A DNA stretch of 64,000 nucleotides from Flavobacterium micromati (GCF_900129585.1 NZ_FQWF01000012.1:118820-182819), one strand, 5' to 3'. Positions 16,247 through 26,258 are shown, numbered from the stretch's first letter. Translations and numbers: made by a program. The notes: generated by a model not told the origin, from the letters alone.

Positions 16247-17170
16247 ATGACAAAAAATAAGGTAATGAAGGGAGTTTTCTTAGTGGGAATTGGCGCAACG
16301 AGTTACGGAATGTTAGCCACATTTGTAAAACTTGCTTATGATGATGGATTTACAACCGCAGAGGTTACAACTGCTCAATTTATATATGGAATTATAGGAT
16401 TGCTACTTTTAAATTTTTTCCAGAAAATAAAAAATAAAAATACCGCTACCAAAGCATCTAAAAAGAATATATTTCATTTAATGCTCGCTGGAACATCGCT
16501 AGGAATGACGAGCTTGTTTTACTATCTGGCTGTGAAATACATCCCTGTTTCGATAGGAATTGTTTTATTGATGCAGACGGTCTGGATGGGCGTTTTGTTA
16601 GAATGGTTTCTTGATAAAAAAGCACCTTCATTGCAGAAAATAATTTCGGTAATTATTGTTTTAATTGGAACAGCGCTTGCAATAAACATCTTTAAGATTA
16701 ATTTTAACGATGCAACTACTAACTGGCCTTTGGGAATTTTATTTGGATTATTAGCGGCAACCTCATTTACAACAACTATGTTTACCGCTAATAGAGTTGC
16801 CACTAGTATTTCATCTACGCAAAGAAGTTTATATATGCTTTTAGGAGGTGCAGTCATTATATTTAGTTTTGCATTGATTACACAAGTTACACCGTTTAAT
16901 TTTGAAATTTTCGCTAAGTGGGGAATAATTTTAGCACTTTTTGGTACAATCATTCCACCTATGCTTTTAAATGCTGGTTTTCCACTAACAGGAATCGGAC
17001 TGGGAAGTATTGTCTCAGCACTTGAACTACCCGTTTCGGTTTTGATGGCTTATACATTACTAAACGAAGCGGTAATTCCATTACAGTGGTTTGGTATTGT
17101 TTTAATCATTTTTGCAATCGTAATTATGAATGTCGATTTTAAAAAAAAATCCAAACTAATAACAGAATAA
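16247..17170 (+). CDS. EamA/DMT-family transporter
   Basis: 307 residues with ten predicted membrane segments arranged as two EamA repeats (about 5-145 and 158-300). The conserved end of each half (GTALAINIF; FAIVIMNVDF) is present. Members export small metabolites such as amino acids or purines; the substrate is not predictable. The gene leads a run of four same-strand genes (DoxX-like, AlkB-like, sterol desaturase) with short gaps. Confidence 0.85.
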   Translation: MTKNKVMKGVFLVGIGATSYGMLATFVKLAYDDGFTTAEVTTAQFIYGIIGLLLLNFFQKIKNKNTATKASKKNIFHLMLAGTSLGMTSLFYYLAVKYIPVSIGIVLLMQTVWMGVLLEWFLDKKAPSLQKIISVIIVLIGTALAINIFKINFNDATTNWPLGILFGLLAATSFTTTMFTANRVATSISSTQRSLYMLLGGAVIIFSFALITQVTPFNFEIFAKWGIILALFGTIIPPMLLNAGFPLTGIGLGSIVSALELPVSVLMAYTLLNEAVIPLQWFGIVLIIFAIVIMNVDFKKKSKLITE

Positions 17171-17233
17171 AATAAAAAATTAGCGGTCGTATTGCGTTTG
17201 TTTTTTCATAAATTCGTATTAAATAAAATAACT

Positions 17234-17587
17234 ATGAGTTTACCTTCGCATTTATACGTAATGGCTTTTGTTTACTTTATTGCGGGAATTAACCATTTTA
17301 GAAATCCACGACTGTACATAAAAATCATTCCTCCCTATTTTCCTAATCCTAAATTACTAAATAATGTAAGCGGTGTAGCCGAAATGATTTTAGCAATTGC
17401 ACTCTGCATTCCTCCTATTTCAAATTACGCAGCTTGGGGAGTAATTGCATTATTGATTGCTATTTTTCCAACACATCTCTATATGTTTTTTGAAGAAAAG
17501 GCCAGAATGGGTTTACCAAAATGGATTGCGCTTTTGCGAATGCCTTTGCAATTAGGTCTAATTTACTGGGCTTATCAATATACATAG
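17234..17587 (+). CDS. DoxX-like small membrane protein
   Basis: 117 residues from the ATG at 17234; a TTG 14 codons earlier only adds a basic leader. Four membrane segments with the DoxX-type motif GINHFRNPRLYIKIIPPYFP and the central GVAEMILAIAL are visible. The family is linked to redox or sulfur metabolism in other bacteria, but the role here is unknown. It stops 4 bases before the AlkB-like gene. Confidence 0.75.
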   Translation: MSLPSHLYVMAFVYFIAGINHFRNPRLYIKIIPPYFPNPKLLNNVSGVAEMILAIALCIPPISNYAAWGVIALLIAIFPTHLYMFFEEKARMGLPKWIALLRMPLQLGLIYWAYQYT

Positions 17588-17591
17588 CCAC

Positions 17592-18200
17592 ATGAAAACG
17601 CTATTTGACTCCTCTTCGGAACCTATTATTTTTGATTTGCCAAATGCTGAAATTAGTTATTTTCCTAATTTTTATGATAAAGTAATTGCAGACGAAATCT
17701 ACGCCGAATTACAAAAAGATATTCTGTGGCAACAAGATGATATTAGAGTTTATGGAAAAATTTATCCGCAGCCTCGCTTAACCGCTTTGTATGGAGACGA
17801 AGGACTTTCCTACTCCTATTCTAATATTAAAATGCAACCTCATCCATGGAGTTTGCTGTTGCAAAAAATTAAAGCGGAAGTTGAACAAATTGCTATGGCA
17901 AATTTTAGTACCGTCTTACTCAATTACTATCGTAATGGTAAAGATAGTAATGGCTGGCACGCCGATAATGAAAAAGAATTGGGATTAAATCCAATAATTG
18001 CATCTATGACTTTTGGGGCCGAACGCGTATTTCAATTAAAACACAACACTGAAAAGGACCAGAAAAAAAATATTGTGCTTGAACATGGTAGTTTACTATT
18101 GATGAAAGGAACGACGCAGCATTTCTGGAAACACCAAATTCCAAAAACAGCAAAACCAATCAATCCTCGAATTAACCTCACTTTCAGAATGATAAAATAA
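17592..18200 (+). CDS. AlkB-like 2-oxoglutarate/Fe(II) dioxygenase
   Basis: 202 residues. The iron ligands are H123 and D125 in GWHADNE and H181 in FWKHQIPK; R193 and R199 in RINLTFR bind 2-oxoglutarate. NYYRNGKDSNGWH is the family signature of ALKBH2/3-type bacterial homologues. The enzyme removes alkyl groups from 1-methyladenine or 3-methylcytosine in nucleic acid by oxidative demethylation. It is probably cotranscribed with the DoxX-like gene just upstream. Confidence 0.88.
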   Translation: MKTLFDSSSEPIIFDLPNAEISYFPNFYDKVIADEIYAELQKDILWQQDDIRVYGKIYPQPRLTALYGDEGLSYSYSNIKMQPHPWSLLLQKIKAEVEQIAMANFSTVLLNYYRNGKDSNGWHADNEKELGLNPIIASMTFGAERVFQLKHNTEKDQKKNIVLEHGSLLLMKGTTQHFWKHQIPKTAKPINPRINLTFRMIK

Positions 18201-18244
18201 ATTGTAATGAAAAATTATTACATTTGGTATACTTATTTTTTACC

Positions 18245-19063
18245 ATGAACGACATTATATCCTACTTTTCTACTATTCCATCCTTACACCGAAGCATAAT
18301 TCTTGTGGGTGGAATTACCACATTTTGGATGATTGAAAATGCTTTTCCGCTTTTTAATTTCAGCTATAAAAAGTGGCAACATGCAGGAATCAATATTTTT
18401 TTGACTGCAACAACAATAATCGTCAATTTTGCTTTAGCGTTTGTTTTATTGAAAACCGCCGACTGGACAGTAAAAAACAATTTTGGTATTTTACAGTGGT
18501 TACCACAAATGAATATTTGGCTTTATGCACTTCTTGGGCTATTGTTGCTCGATTTAATAGGAGCGTATTTAGTTCATTTAGTAGAACATAAAGTCAAAAT
18601 TTTATGGAGATTTCATTTAATTCATCATACTGATACTTGGATCGATACCACTACAGCTAACAGACACCATCCTGGAGAAAGTGTTATTCGTTTTACCTTT
18701 ACAGTTTTAGGCGTGTTAATAATAGGTAGTCCAATGTGGATGGTATTCTTATATCAAAGTCTTTCAGTGGTTGCATCACAATTTAATCATGCTAACATTT
18801 CATTACCAAAAAAAATAGATACACTATTGAGTTATTTTATTGTATCGCCCAATATGCACAAAGTACATCATCATCATGTTCTGCCTTACACTGACAGTAA
18901 TTATGGCAATATATTCTCCGTTTGGGATCGGTTATTTGGAACATTTATGACACTTCCAAGAGAAGAAATAATTTATGGTGTGGACTCGCATCCCGATCCG
19001 CAACAACACAATGATTTACAAAATTTATTAAAAATACCTTTCCAAAATCGGAAGGAAAATTAA
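18245..19063 (+). CDS. sterol desaturase/fatty acid hydroxylase family protein
   Basis: 272 residues from the ATG at 18245 (a GTG 21 bases earlier is less likely). Four membrane segments surround the eight-His di-iron motifs: HLVEH, HLIHH, NRHH and HKVHHHH. Family members hydroxylate or desaturate lipids or carotenoids at the inner membrane. It is the last of a four-gene run; substrate unknown. Confidence 0.85.
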   Translation: MNDIISYFSTIPSLHRSIILVGGITTFWMIENAFPLFNFSYKKWQHAGINIFLTATTIIVNFALAFVLLKTADWTVKNNFGILQWLPQMNIWLYALLGLLLLDLIGAYLVHLVEHKVKILWRFHLIHHTDTWIDTTTANRHHPGESVIRFTFTVLGVLIIGSPMWMVFLYQSLSVVASQFNHANISLPKKIDTLLSYFIVSPNMHKVHHHHVLPYTDSNYGNIFSVWDRLFGTFMTLPREEIIYGVDSHPDPQQHNDLQNLLKIPFQNRKEN

Positions 19064-19190
19064 ATCGTTGAAAAAGCGTAAATAAAATTTAAGTTTTGAT
19101 AAAATCTAACTTTTTTTTCTTAATATTGGTATCAAATTAAAATTGTAATTTATTAATCATTAACAACTTATTAGAATTAATTTTCACGTG

Positions 19191-19469
19191 ATGAAAAAAA
19201 GTAATAAAAAAGAATTGAGCTGGGAGCAAACAGAAAAACTTGTTAAAATGGCTTTAGAAGAAAAGAATCCTTTTGAGAGTATAAAAAAGGAGTACGGTCT
19301 AGCCGAAAAAGAGATTCTGGAGATCATGAAAAAGAAGATGCCTGCGGAAAAATTCGAAATGTGGAAAAAGAAAGCAACAGCACTTAAGCCAAAACCAAAA
19401 CCCGTTAAAATTGATGATTTTGATGAAGATTTGGATGGTAAGTATTATATAAAAAATAAATTTGACTAA
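19191..19469 (+). CDS. DUF2805/TIGR03643 family small protein
   Basis: 92 residues from the ATG at 19191; the GTG one codon earlier is possible. ELSWEQTEKLVKMALEEKNPF and the LAEKEILEIMKKKM, WKKKATALKPK segments match the short helix-turn-helix-like DUF2805 family. The acid/Lys-rich tail is variable. Function unknown; probably cytoplasmic. It has its own strong terminator. Confidence 0.75.
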   Translation: MKKSNKKELSWEQTEKLVKMALEEKNPFESIKKEYGLAEKEILEIMKKKMPAEKFEMWKKKATALKPKPKPVKIDDFDEDLDGKYYIKNKFD

Positions 19470-19474
19470 AAGCA

Positions 19475-19501
19475 AAACTCCTGAAATTCAGGAGTTTTTT
19501 T
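19475..19501 (+). terminator. intrinsic terminator
   Basis: AAACTCCTGAA/TTCAGGAGTTT stem with an almost closed loop and a T run, right after the DUF2805 gene. Confidence 0.85.
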
Positions 19502-19709
19502 GTTTTAAATTAGATTGTAAAGTCTTTTTTTTTAGAATTTGGCGAGGTTCCATTTAAATTTAAATAACAATTAGACATTACATTTGTCACAATGCAAGCG
19601 TCTCCTTAACAAAGAAAAAAAAGTTTTAGATAATTACATAAAGCATGAAACAGCAACAAACTAACCACCCTCCTTATTCTTCTAGCGTGAATATATTGAA
19701 ATGCAAAGA

Positions 19710-20582
19710 TTATTTAGCACCCTTCTGAAAATCTTGTCTAATTTTTTGTTCCATCAAAATACTCTTTAAGTAGGGCTTTGTGACTTTTTCAAGTTCGCTT
19801 TCAGAGATATCTAAAATTTTTGGATTGTCAATTAACTGCAACCATGGTTTAGCAGCTTTAAAATCATAGGCTCCAAAAACAATCACTGGAGTTCCTTTTA
19901 CTTTCACCGTTTCTGGATCTGACAATTCCCATTGTTCGGCCCAATCGTAAAGTTTACGAGCATCTTTTTCCTGAAGTCTTAAACACGAGTGCGAAGCAGG
20001 ATAACCAGGTAAAGCATATTGATGCCATCCTACACCTAATTTATTCTCAATATTGAAATTCCAAAGTAATTCCCATTCATCGTCAAAAGTACTGATCGTT
20101 TTTTCCGCTTTCCAATTTGTAAAAAAGAGTCCGGTGGGAGTTTTGTCCTTTTCTCGTCCCATATTTGTTGGACCAGTGTAAACGAGTTGCCCTTTTTCAT
20201 AGGCAGCAAATGTTTGAGTGGGATAAGAAAAGAAAACAATTCTATTAATCTCTCTTAATACACCTACTTCTAACGGAAAAGGTAAATAAAATTCAATATC
20301 TCCTTTCCAATCATCGGCAATCAGCACAGAATCCATTTTTTTGAAATTTTCAGCGTCGGTTCTATTTATTGCGTAAGCAATAGTAACTTGTGTACTATCA
20401 CTGCTGTTTTTTGCTAAAAATTCTTTAGCACTTTCCATGTGGTACGTTCGCTTCTTGGGTTGGTTTCGCTCTTTTACAGCAATTGATTCTGGTTTTGCAA
20501 CTTCTTGAACTTTATCTTGTTTTTTACACGAGAATAAAACTAGTACAATGCAGATGTTTAAAAGTAAAGTGATTTTTTTCAT
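19710..20582 (-). CDS. L,D-transpeptidase (YkuD) lipoprotein
   Basis: 290 residues from the ATG at 20582; the open frame before it reads as no signal sequence. A lipobox LVLFSC gives a lipoprotein start. The catalytic YkuD motif is ASHSCLRL, with the Cys as nucleophile, preceded by the conserved GWHQY and NMGREKDKTPTG segments. The enzyme would form 3-3 crosslinks in peptidoglycan or attach proteins to it, in the periplasm. The 180-base gap after its end holds nothing I could recognise. Confidence 0.85.
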   Translation of the reverse strand: MKKITLLLNICIVLVLFSCKKQDKVQEVAKPESIAVKERNQPKKRTYHMESAKEFLAKNSSDSTQVTIAYAINRTDAENFKKMDSVLIADDWKGDIEFYLPFPLEVGVLREINRIVFFSYPTQTFAAYEKGQLVYTGPTNMGREKDKTPTGLFFTNWKAEKTISTFDDEWELLWNFNIENKLGVGWHQYALPGYPASHSCLRLQEKDARKLYDWAEQWELSDPETVKVKGTPVIVFGAYDFKAAKPWLQLIDNPKILDISESELEKVTKPYLKSILMEQKIRQDFQKGAK

Positions 20583-20645
20583 AGTTAATTTGTTTATTGG
20601 TAAACATATTAATACTTCTGTGCAACACAATGGTGTGCTTTGACA

Positions 20646-20653
20646 CAAATGTA
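20646..20653 (-). promoter_or_regulatory. -7 element for the L,D-transpeptidase gene
   Basis: TACATTTG on the minus strand matches TAnnTTTG, 64 bases before the start codon. No TTG at the expected -33 distance. Confidence 0.4.
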
Positions 20654-20790
20654 TAATTCAACCAGCAAAATTGCATAATTTCGATGCAATGTACATTACA
20701 TAATTAAACTTAATCGTTATTAAATTTAATCGCGTTTTCTTAGTTCACTTTCGATCTAAAAGTTAAAACCATCCTATTTTACTTTTACAA

Positions 20791-20823
20791 TTGTGTCGAA
20801 AAAAACGAAATAATTTAACTTTG
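20791..20823 (+). promoter_or_regulatory. flavobacterial promoter for the SDR gene
   Basis: TTG at 20791-20793, a 22-base spacer and TAACTTTG at 20816-20823, 26 bases before the start codon. Confidence 0.65.
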
Positions 20824-20849
20824 CTGATCATAACATAATATTAAATAAA

Positions 20850-21566
20850 ATGAATGATCTAAAAAATAAAAATGCTTTAATTACAGGAGCTGGAAAAGGA
20901 ATAGGTAAAGCGGTAGCAATTGCACTAGCAAAAGAAGGTGTAAATGTAATTTTACTTGCTAGAACACAATCGGATTTAGATGAAGTAGCGCAAGAGGTAA
21001 AAGCTCACGGAGTAAAAGCATTAACAGTAATTGCTGATGTTGCCGATATTAATTCAGTGAATACAGCAGTCGAAAAAGCCTTTTCCGAATTTAAAACGAT
21101 CGACATTTTAATTAACAATGCTGGAATTGCAGCTTTTGGAAAATTCCTAGAATTAGAACCTAAGGATTGGGAAAATATAATTCAGGTAAATTTAATGGGA
21201 ACGTATTATGTAACTAGGGCTATTTTACCAAATATGATCGAAAGAAAAACTGGTGATATTATCAACATTTCATCTACAGCGGGACTGAATGGAAACGCAT
21301 TAACTAGTGCCTATAGCGCTTCTAAATTTGCCGTTTTAGGATTGACAGATTCATTGATGCAAGAAGTACGCAAATATAACATCAGAGTTACCGCTTTAAC
21401 GCCAAGCACTGTTGCTACTGATATGGCTAAGGAATTAAAACTAACAGACGGAAATCCTGATAAAGTGATGCAAGCTGAAGATATGGCTGAATTAATTGTT
21501 GCTCAACTCAAATTAAACCGAAGAGTTTTTATAAAAAATAGCAGCATTTGGTCAACAAATCCATAA
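20850..21566 (+). CDS. 3-ketoacyl-ACP reductase-like short-chain dehydrogenase
   Basis: 238 residues. The Rossmann motif TGAGKGIG (about 14-21), NNAG (about 89), catalytic Ser in ISSTAG and YSASK (Tyr and Lys) are all present. The sequence is of the FabG-like class, reducing 3-oxo groups with NAD(P)H, but many close paralogues act on other substrates. It is a single gene that converges on mtaB. Confidence 0.85.
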   Translation: MNDLKNKNALITGAGKGIGKAVAIALAKEGVNVILLARTQSDLDEVAQEVKAHGVKALTVIADVADINSVNTAVEKAFSEFKTIDILINNAGIAAFGKFLELEPKDWENIIQVNLMGTYYVTRAILPNMIERKTGDIINISSTAGLNGNALTSAYSASKFAVLGLTDSLMQEVRKYNIRVTALTPSTVATDMAKELKLTDGNPDKVMQAEDMAELIVAQLKLNRRVFIKNSSIWSTNP

Positions 21567-21589
21567 TATTTTTTAGAAATTATGGATTT
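21557..21589. terminator. bidirectional terminator between SDR and mtaB
   Basis: AAATCCATAA/TTATGGATTT, 10-bp stem that overlaps the SDR stop codon, with T and A runs. A second hairpin, CCCTCTC/GAGAGGG, follows at 21595-21612 and looks like a dispersed GC palindrome. Confidence 0.65.
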
Positions 21590-21626
21590 TAATTCCCTCT
21601 CCTTTGAGAGGGATATGGAAATAATT

Positions 21627-22955
21627 TCACACAAGAGTAGCAACAAAATCCATCCTTACACTTCCATCTTCATCAATTCTCGTTAAATTTATATCGTGCA
21701 ATGTATTGACTAACTCTGGATTCCATGGAGTTTTTACTTTTACATAGTTCTCTGTAAATCCATGAATATAACCTTCTTTATTTTCACTTTCAAAAAGTAC
21801 TGATCGATTAGTTCCTAACTGGCTCTCATAAAAAGCCCGACGTTTTTTAACGGATAATCCGCGCATCATCTTACTTCTTTTTGCGCGAACATTACCAGCT
21901 ACAACACCTTCCATATCGGCAGCCTCAGTATTGTCACGCTCAGAATAGGTGAAAACATGTAAATAAGAAATATCCATTTCGTTCAAGAAATTATAGGTTT
22001 CTAAGAAATGCTCATCAGTTTCACCTGGAAAGCCCACGATAACATCAACGCCTATGCAAGCATGCGGCATTACTTCCCGTATTTTATTTACTCTTTCAGT
22101 GTAAACTTCCCGTTGATAACGACGCTTCATCAGCTTTAAAATCGCGTTACTTCCAGATTGTAAAGGAATATGAAAATGCGGAACAAAAGTTCTACTTTTT
22201 GAGACAAACTCTATTGTTTCATTTTTTAGTAAATTGGGTTCGATAGACGAAATACGCAAACGCTCAATTCCTTCTACTTTATCTAATTCTTGAACTAATT
22301 CTAGAAAGGTATGTTGGTGCTTTTTATTTCCAAATTCCCCTTTTCCGTAGTCACCAATGTTCACTCCAGTTAAAACAATTTCCTTGATATTTTGAGCTGA
22401 AATAGCGGCCGCATTTTTTAGAACATTTTCTAATTCATCACTTCTAGAAATTCCCCTGGCTAATGGAATCGTACAATACGTGCATTTATAATCACAACCA
22501 TCTTGAACTTTTAAAAAGGCACGTGTTCTATCACCAATCGAGTAACTTCCCACGTAAAAATCAGCTTCTGAAATTTCGCAAGAATGTACCTCGCCCATGT
22601 CATTTTTAGACAAGTCATTTATGTAATCGGTAATTTTGAATTTTTCTGTTGCGCCAAGAACTAAATCTACACCATCAACAGCAGCTAATTCCTCAGGTTT
22701 TAATTGCGCATAACAACCCACAGCAGCAATAAACGCTTTGTTATTTAGCTTCATTGCCTTTTTCACAATTTGCTTAAACTGTTTATCGGCATTTTCAGTT
22801 ACGGAGCAGGTGTTTATTACATACATATCAGCTACTTCTTCAAAATCAACTCTATCAAATCCTTCATCCTCTATAGAACGAGCAATTGTAGAAGTTTCCG
22901 AAAAATTTAATTTGCAACCAAGCGTATAAAAGGCAACTTTTTTTCTATTTTCCAT
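21627..22955 (-). CDS. mtaB: tRNA t6A37 methylthiotransferase MtaB
   Basis: 442 residues, the usual length. The N-terminal cluster Cys are C14, C50 and C81; the radical-SAM CxxxCxxC motif is C154, C158, C161 (CDYKCTYC). A TRAM-like domain ends the protein. MtaB adds a methylthio group to N6-threonylcarbamoyladenosine at position 37 of tRNAs that read ANN codons. It uses two 4Fe-4S clusters and S-adenosylmethionine. It is a single-gene unit. Confidence 0.92.
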   Translation of the reverse strand: MENRKKVAFYTLGCKLNFSETSTIARSIEDEGFDRVDFEEVADMYVINTCSVTENADKQFKQIVKKAMKLNNKAFIAAVGCYAQLKPEELAAVDGVDLVLGATEKFKITDYINDLSKNDMGEVHSCEISEADFYVGSYSIGDRTRAFLKVQDGCDYKCTYCTIPLARGISRSDELENVLKNAAAISAQNIKEIVLTGVNIGDYGKGEFGNKKHQHTFLELVQELDKVEGIERLRISSIEPNLLKNETIEFVSKSRTFVPHFHIPLQSGSNAILKLMKRRYQREVYTERVNKIREVMPHACIGVDVIVGFPGETDEHFLETYNFLNEMDISYLHVFTYSERDNTEAADMEGVVAGNVRAKRSKMMRGLSVKKRRAFYESQLGTNRSVLFESENKEGYIHGFTENYVKVKTPWNPELVNTLHDINLTRIDEDGSVRMDFVATLV

Positions 22956-23122
22956 AATAATTCTTAAACTAATGAAATCGTTGTCAAAAAATTTAAGTGT
23001 GCAAATTTACAAACTAATATTCGGTAAAACAGATACAGCCTTAATTTTATTATAAAGTAAATCCGATATTCAATCTGTTTTTCAGACTCAATATCGGACA
23101 TAAATTATTTTGCAACGCAATA

Positions 23123-23926
23123 TCAATTTAATATAAACCGTCTCACAACTTCAGCTACACCATGATTATTATTCGATGCAACGATCACATCCGCTCTATC
23201 TCTTAATTCTGGATCAACATTGTCTACCCAAACTCCCAATCCAGCATATTCTATCATCGATAGATCATTTCCAGCATTACCAACAGCAATAATTTCGCTT
23301 TGCAGAATATTTAATTTTTCAGCTAAGAATTTAACACTCGCCGCTTTATCAATTCCGTTTTGTGCGACTTCTAGGAAAAAAGGCTTCGACATAGAAACGC
23401 TCAAATGCGGCATCGCCTTTTTTAAATCTGTCTCCACTTTTTTTAAATAACTAGGCTCTTCTAATAAAATACATTTAATTGCCGAAGTAGTAACCGCTTC
23501 CTTAAAACTAGCAACTTTGTTATGTTCTAATCCTGTTATAGTTTTCTCTATCTCAATATATTCCGAATCCGTTTCACTCAAGATATTACCATCAATGTAT
23601 GTAATAATGTGAGTTTTACTGATCAAGCTGTAATCATATAGATCGTGAATTTGCTGTTGCGTCAAGGTTTGCTCAAACAACACTTTATCTTCTTTTAAAT
23701 CTGTAATTACAGCACCGTTGAAAGACAACATATAAGAATTATTATCATCTAATTTTAATTCCTTGGCAAACGAAGTCATTGCTAATGTGGGTCTCCCCGA
23801 CGCTAAAACTACATAAACTCCAAGTTCTTGCGCCTTAAATAACATTTCTTTATTCTCTTCAGAAATTTTATGGTCATCAGTTAACAAGGTATCATCCATG
23901 TCCAAAACCAACATTTTGTATTTCAT
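23123..23926 (-). CDS. Cof-type HAD phosphatase
   Basis: 267 residues. Motif I is LDMDDTLL, motif II ASGRP, and the C-terminal motif GNAGNDLSMIEYAG carries the acidic metal ligands. The large central cap is of class IIB as in YidA/YbiV. These enzymes dephosphorylate sugar phosphates and similar small molecules in the cytoplasm. Substrate unknown. It is followed upstream on the same strand by a DUF2007 gene, 29 bases away. Confidence 0.85.
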   Translation of the reverse strand: MKYKMLVLDMDDTLLTDDHKISEENKEMLFKAQELGVYVVLASGRPTLAMTSFAKELKLDDNNSYMLSFNGAVITDLKEDKVLFEQTLTQQQIHDLYDYSLISKTHIITYIDGNILSETDSEYIEIEKTITGLEHNKVASFKEAVTTSAIKCILLEEPSYLKKVETDLKKAMPHLSVSMSKPFFLEVAQNGIDKAASVKFLAEKLNILQSEIIAVGNAGNDLSMIEYAGLGVWVDNVDPELRDRADVIVASNNNHGVAEVVRRFILN

Positions 23927-23955
23927 TTCCTTATATTAACAATTACAGTTTGCGT

Positions 23956-24174
23956 TTATATACTCATTCGAAATTCTTCAATAACTGGATTTACTTTTGC
24001 AAATTCTGTTTCTTGAACGAATAATTCCACTGCCAAATCTGTATTTCCAAAACCCCCTAATCTAGCGGATTGTATGTTGTTTTTTACCACTACGTCAACA
24101 CCAATAGCTTCTATTTTTTGTTGCAAAGCCATTGCTAAAATTTCACTTCCCGAAAACACTTTCATTAATCCCAT
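23956..24174 (-). CDS. DUF2007 (putative signal-transducing) small protein
   Basis: 72 residues: MKVFSGSEILAMALQQKIEA opens a ferredoxin-like small domain of the DUF2007 type, common next to unrelated genes. A start at M4 is as likely as M1. No catalytic motif. The 190-base gap before it shows no gene. Confidence 0.7.
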   Translation of the reverse strand: MGLMKVFSGSEILAMALQQKIEAIGVDVVVKNNIQSARLGGFGNTDLAVELFVQETEFAKVNPVIEEFRMSI

Positions 24175-24364
24175 CTTGTTGTTTTTTTTATGCTTATTTC
24201 TATTATTTTTTTTAAATCAGCTTCAGAGTCCCACAAATTTTCCAACTTTGAGGAGCGTGAAACGTAAAAAAACAATTCGTTATTATAGAAATATAATTAC
24301 CGTCAAATACTGAAAATCACCTACTCAAAATTAAAAACTTCGCGGAGCGTCTAATTACTCTTTT

Positions 24365-25051
24365 TTATTCATTTCCTTTTTCTAAATCTTCATCGTCCAT
24401 TTCAGAATTTTCGTCCTCTTCTAGATCTCCATCTTCCTCTTCTTCAATTTCGAATAAAATAGGTTCAAGCAACATTTTATCCGCTAAAATCTCTATTCTA
24501 TCTGTTAATACATCAGAAAAAATAACACGTTGTGTTTTATTGATACTATTTGAAATACGCATAATTTTAGTCTCGTGACGCAATTTTAAAATAGGATCTG
24601 CATCGTCAAGGATGAACATTTTTAAACGATTGACATTAAAACCTGCCGTTGTAAACATTTCACTTAACTTGTTTGGGGTTCCTATAAGCACATCAACTCC
24701 TGTCGAAATATAATTTTTATCATATTCCATATCGCCTTTATCATGCACTCCGTAAACTTGAAGATCCGTATATTTTCCATACTTTTCAAAAAGTTCTTCC
24801 ATCTCCAAAACTTTCGCTTTGTCCTCAACAATAATTAATGCACGCGGGGATTCCTCAGTTTCTCTGGCTAATTGTTGAATCACATTGAGTACAATTGTGG
24901 TTGTTTTTCCAGTCCCTTTATCGGCAATAATGATACAATCGGCACCACTTTTTAAGGTCGAAAATGTTTCTTGTTGCAGCACGTTAGCCTCGCTCAAGCC
25001 GTTTTCGATTAATGCTTCTTGTAACTTTTCGTTTATTTTTTTTAATTTCAT
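24365..25051 (-). CDS. DEAD-box helicase-like protein, first RecA domain only
   Basis: 228 residues from the ATG at 25051 (upstream frame reads poorly). It holds the Q-motif-like QQET, Walker A ADKGTGKTT, a GTPNKL (motif Ib-like) and DDAD in place of DEAD, then ends in an acidic tail. The second RecA-like domain with SAT-downstream motifs IV-VI is absent, although the frame is clean. ATP binding by a single domain is expected, but unwinding is doubtful. It lies 44 bases after the sigma-54 regulator and may be cotranscribed with it. Confidence 0.75.
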   Translation of the reverse strand: MKLKKINEKLQEALIENGLSEANVLQQETFSTLKSGADCIIIADKGTGKTTTIVLNVIQQLARETEESPRALIIVEDKAKVLEMEELFEKYGKYTDLQVYGVHDKGDMEYDKNYISTGVDVLIGTPNKLSEMFTTAGFNVNRLKMFILDDADPILKLRHETKIMRISNSINKTQRVIFSDVLTDRIEILADKMLLEPILFEIEEEEDGDLEEDENSEMDDEDLEKGNE

Positions 25052-25094
25052 TTTTTTATAACTTAATACTCGATTCAATTTTTTTTGATTGCTA

Positions 25095-26258
25095 CTATTT
25101 ACTAGCAAACAATTTCACATCATTCTCAGAAATTTCGCTTCCGCCAAGGATAATCAAACGTTCTACAACATTTCTTAATTCCCGAATATTTCCCGTCCAA
25201 TCATATTCTTTTAATAAATTTATTGCTGTTGCAGAAAACTTTTTTACTGCATTTCCCTGCTCAGTTGCAATTTTATCAGCAAAATGAGTGATCAACATCG
25301 GAATATCATCGCGTCTTTCATTCAAGGCTGGCACTTTTATAAGGATTACTGCTAATCTATGATACAAATCTTCGCGGAAACGACCTTCGGCGATTTCTAG
25401 TTTTAAATCTTTGTTAGTGGCCGCAACAACACGCACATCTACTTTTATGTCTTTATCCGCTCCTACTCTTGTGATCATACTTTCTTGTAACGCACGCAAC
25501 ACTTTGGCTTGAGCCGAAAGACTCATATCGCCAATTTCATCTAAAAAAATTGTTCCTTTATCAGCTGCTTCAAACTTTCCCGCACGGTCTTTTACCGCAG
25601 ATGTAAACGCTCCTTTTACATGACCAAACAATTCACTTTCTATCAATTCTGATGGAATCGCAGCGCAATTTACTTCAATCAACGGAAAGTTTGCTCTGGA
25701 ACTTTTTTCATGTAGTTGATGAGCAACTAACTCTTTTCCGGTGCCATTTGGACCTGTAATTAAAACTCTCGCTTCGGTTTCCGCTACTTTATCAATCATT
25801 ACTTTGATGTGATTAATAGCTTCACTTTCGCCAATCATTTCGTAGTTTTTACTAACTTTTTTCTTTAGGATTTTGTTTTCTACTACAAGTTGTTTTTTGT
25901 CTAAAGCGTTCCGAACAGTGTTCAATAATCGGTTTAAATCTGGTGGTTTTGAGATATAATCAAACGCTCCTAGACGCATTGTATTAATAGCGGTTTCCAT
26001 GTCCCCGTGACCAGAAATCATCACCATAGGAATTTCAGGTTTGATTTTTTTAACGGCTTCAAGAACCTCAACTCCATCCATTTTGGGCATTTTTATGTCG
26101 CACAAAACTAGATCGTAATCGTTATTTTTAATTTTTTCAAAGCCTATTAAGCCATCTTCTGCGTCTTCTACTTGATAAGTGTCGTTTTCTTCAGAAAGTA
26201 TTTTGGTAAGTACTCTCCGAATTGCAGCTTCGTCCTCTATTATTAATATTTTTGGCAT
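25095..26258 (-). CDS. sigma-54-dependent response regulator without DNA-binding domain
   Basis: 387 residues. The receiver domain (1-120) has the phosphoacceptor D54 (CDIKMPKMDG). The AAA+ domain has Walker A GPNGTGKE (169-176) and the sigma-54 contact loop GAFTSA (216-221), FLDEIGD Walker B and GNIRELRN. The protein ends at FASK with no Fis-type helix-turn-helix. Such truncated activators are known from Bacteroidota, but how they find promoters is unclear. No sensor kinase gene is nearby. It is transcribed together with the helicase-like gene. Confidence 0.88.
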   Translation of the reverse strand: MPKILIIEDEAAIRRVLTKILSEENDTYQVEDAEDGLIGFEKIKNNDYDLVLCDIKMPKMDGVEVLEAVKKIKPEIPMVMISGHGDMETAINTMRLGAFDYISKPPDLNRLLNTVRNALDKKQLVVENKILKKKVSKNYEMIGESEAINHIKVMIDKVAETEARVLITGPNGTGKELVAHQLHEKSSRANFPLIEVNCAAIPSELIESELFGHVKGAFTSAVKDRAGKFEAADKGTIFLDEIGDMSLSAQAKVLRALQESMITRVGADKDIKVDVRVVAATNKDLKLEIAEGRFREDLYHRLAVILIKVPALNERRDDIPMLITHFADKIATEQGNAVKKFSATAINLLKEYDWTGNIRELRNVVERLIILGGSEISENDVKLFASK

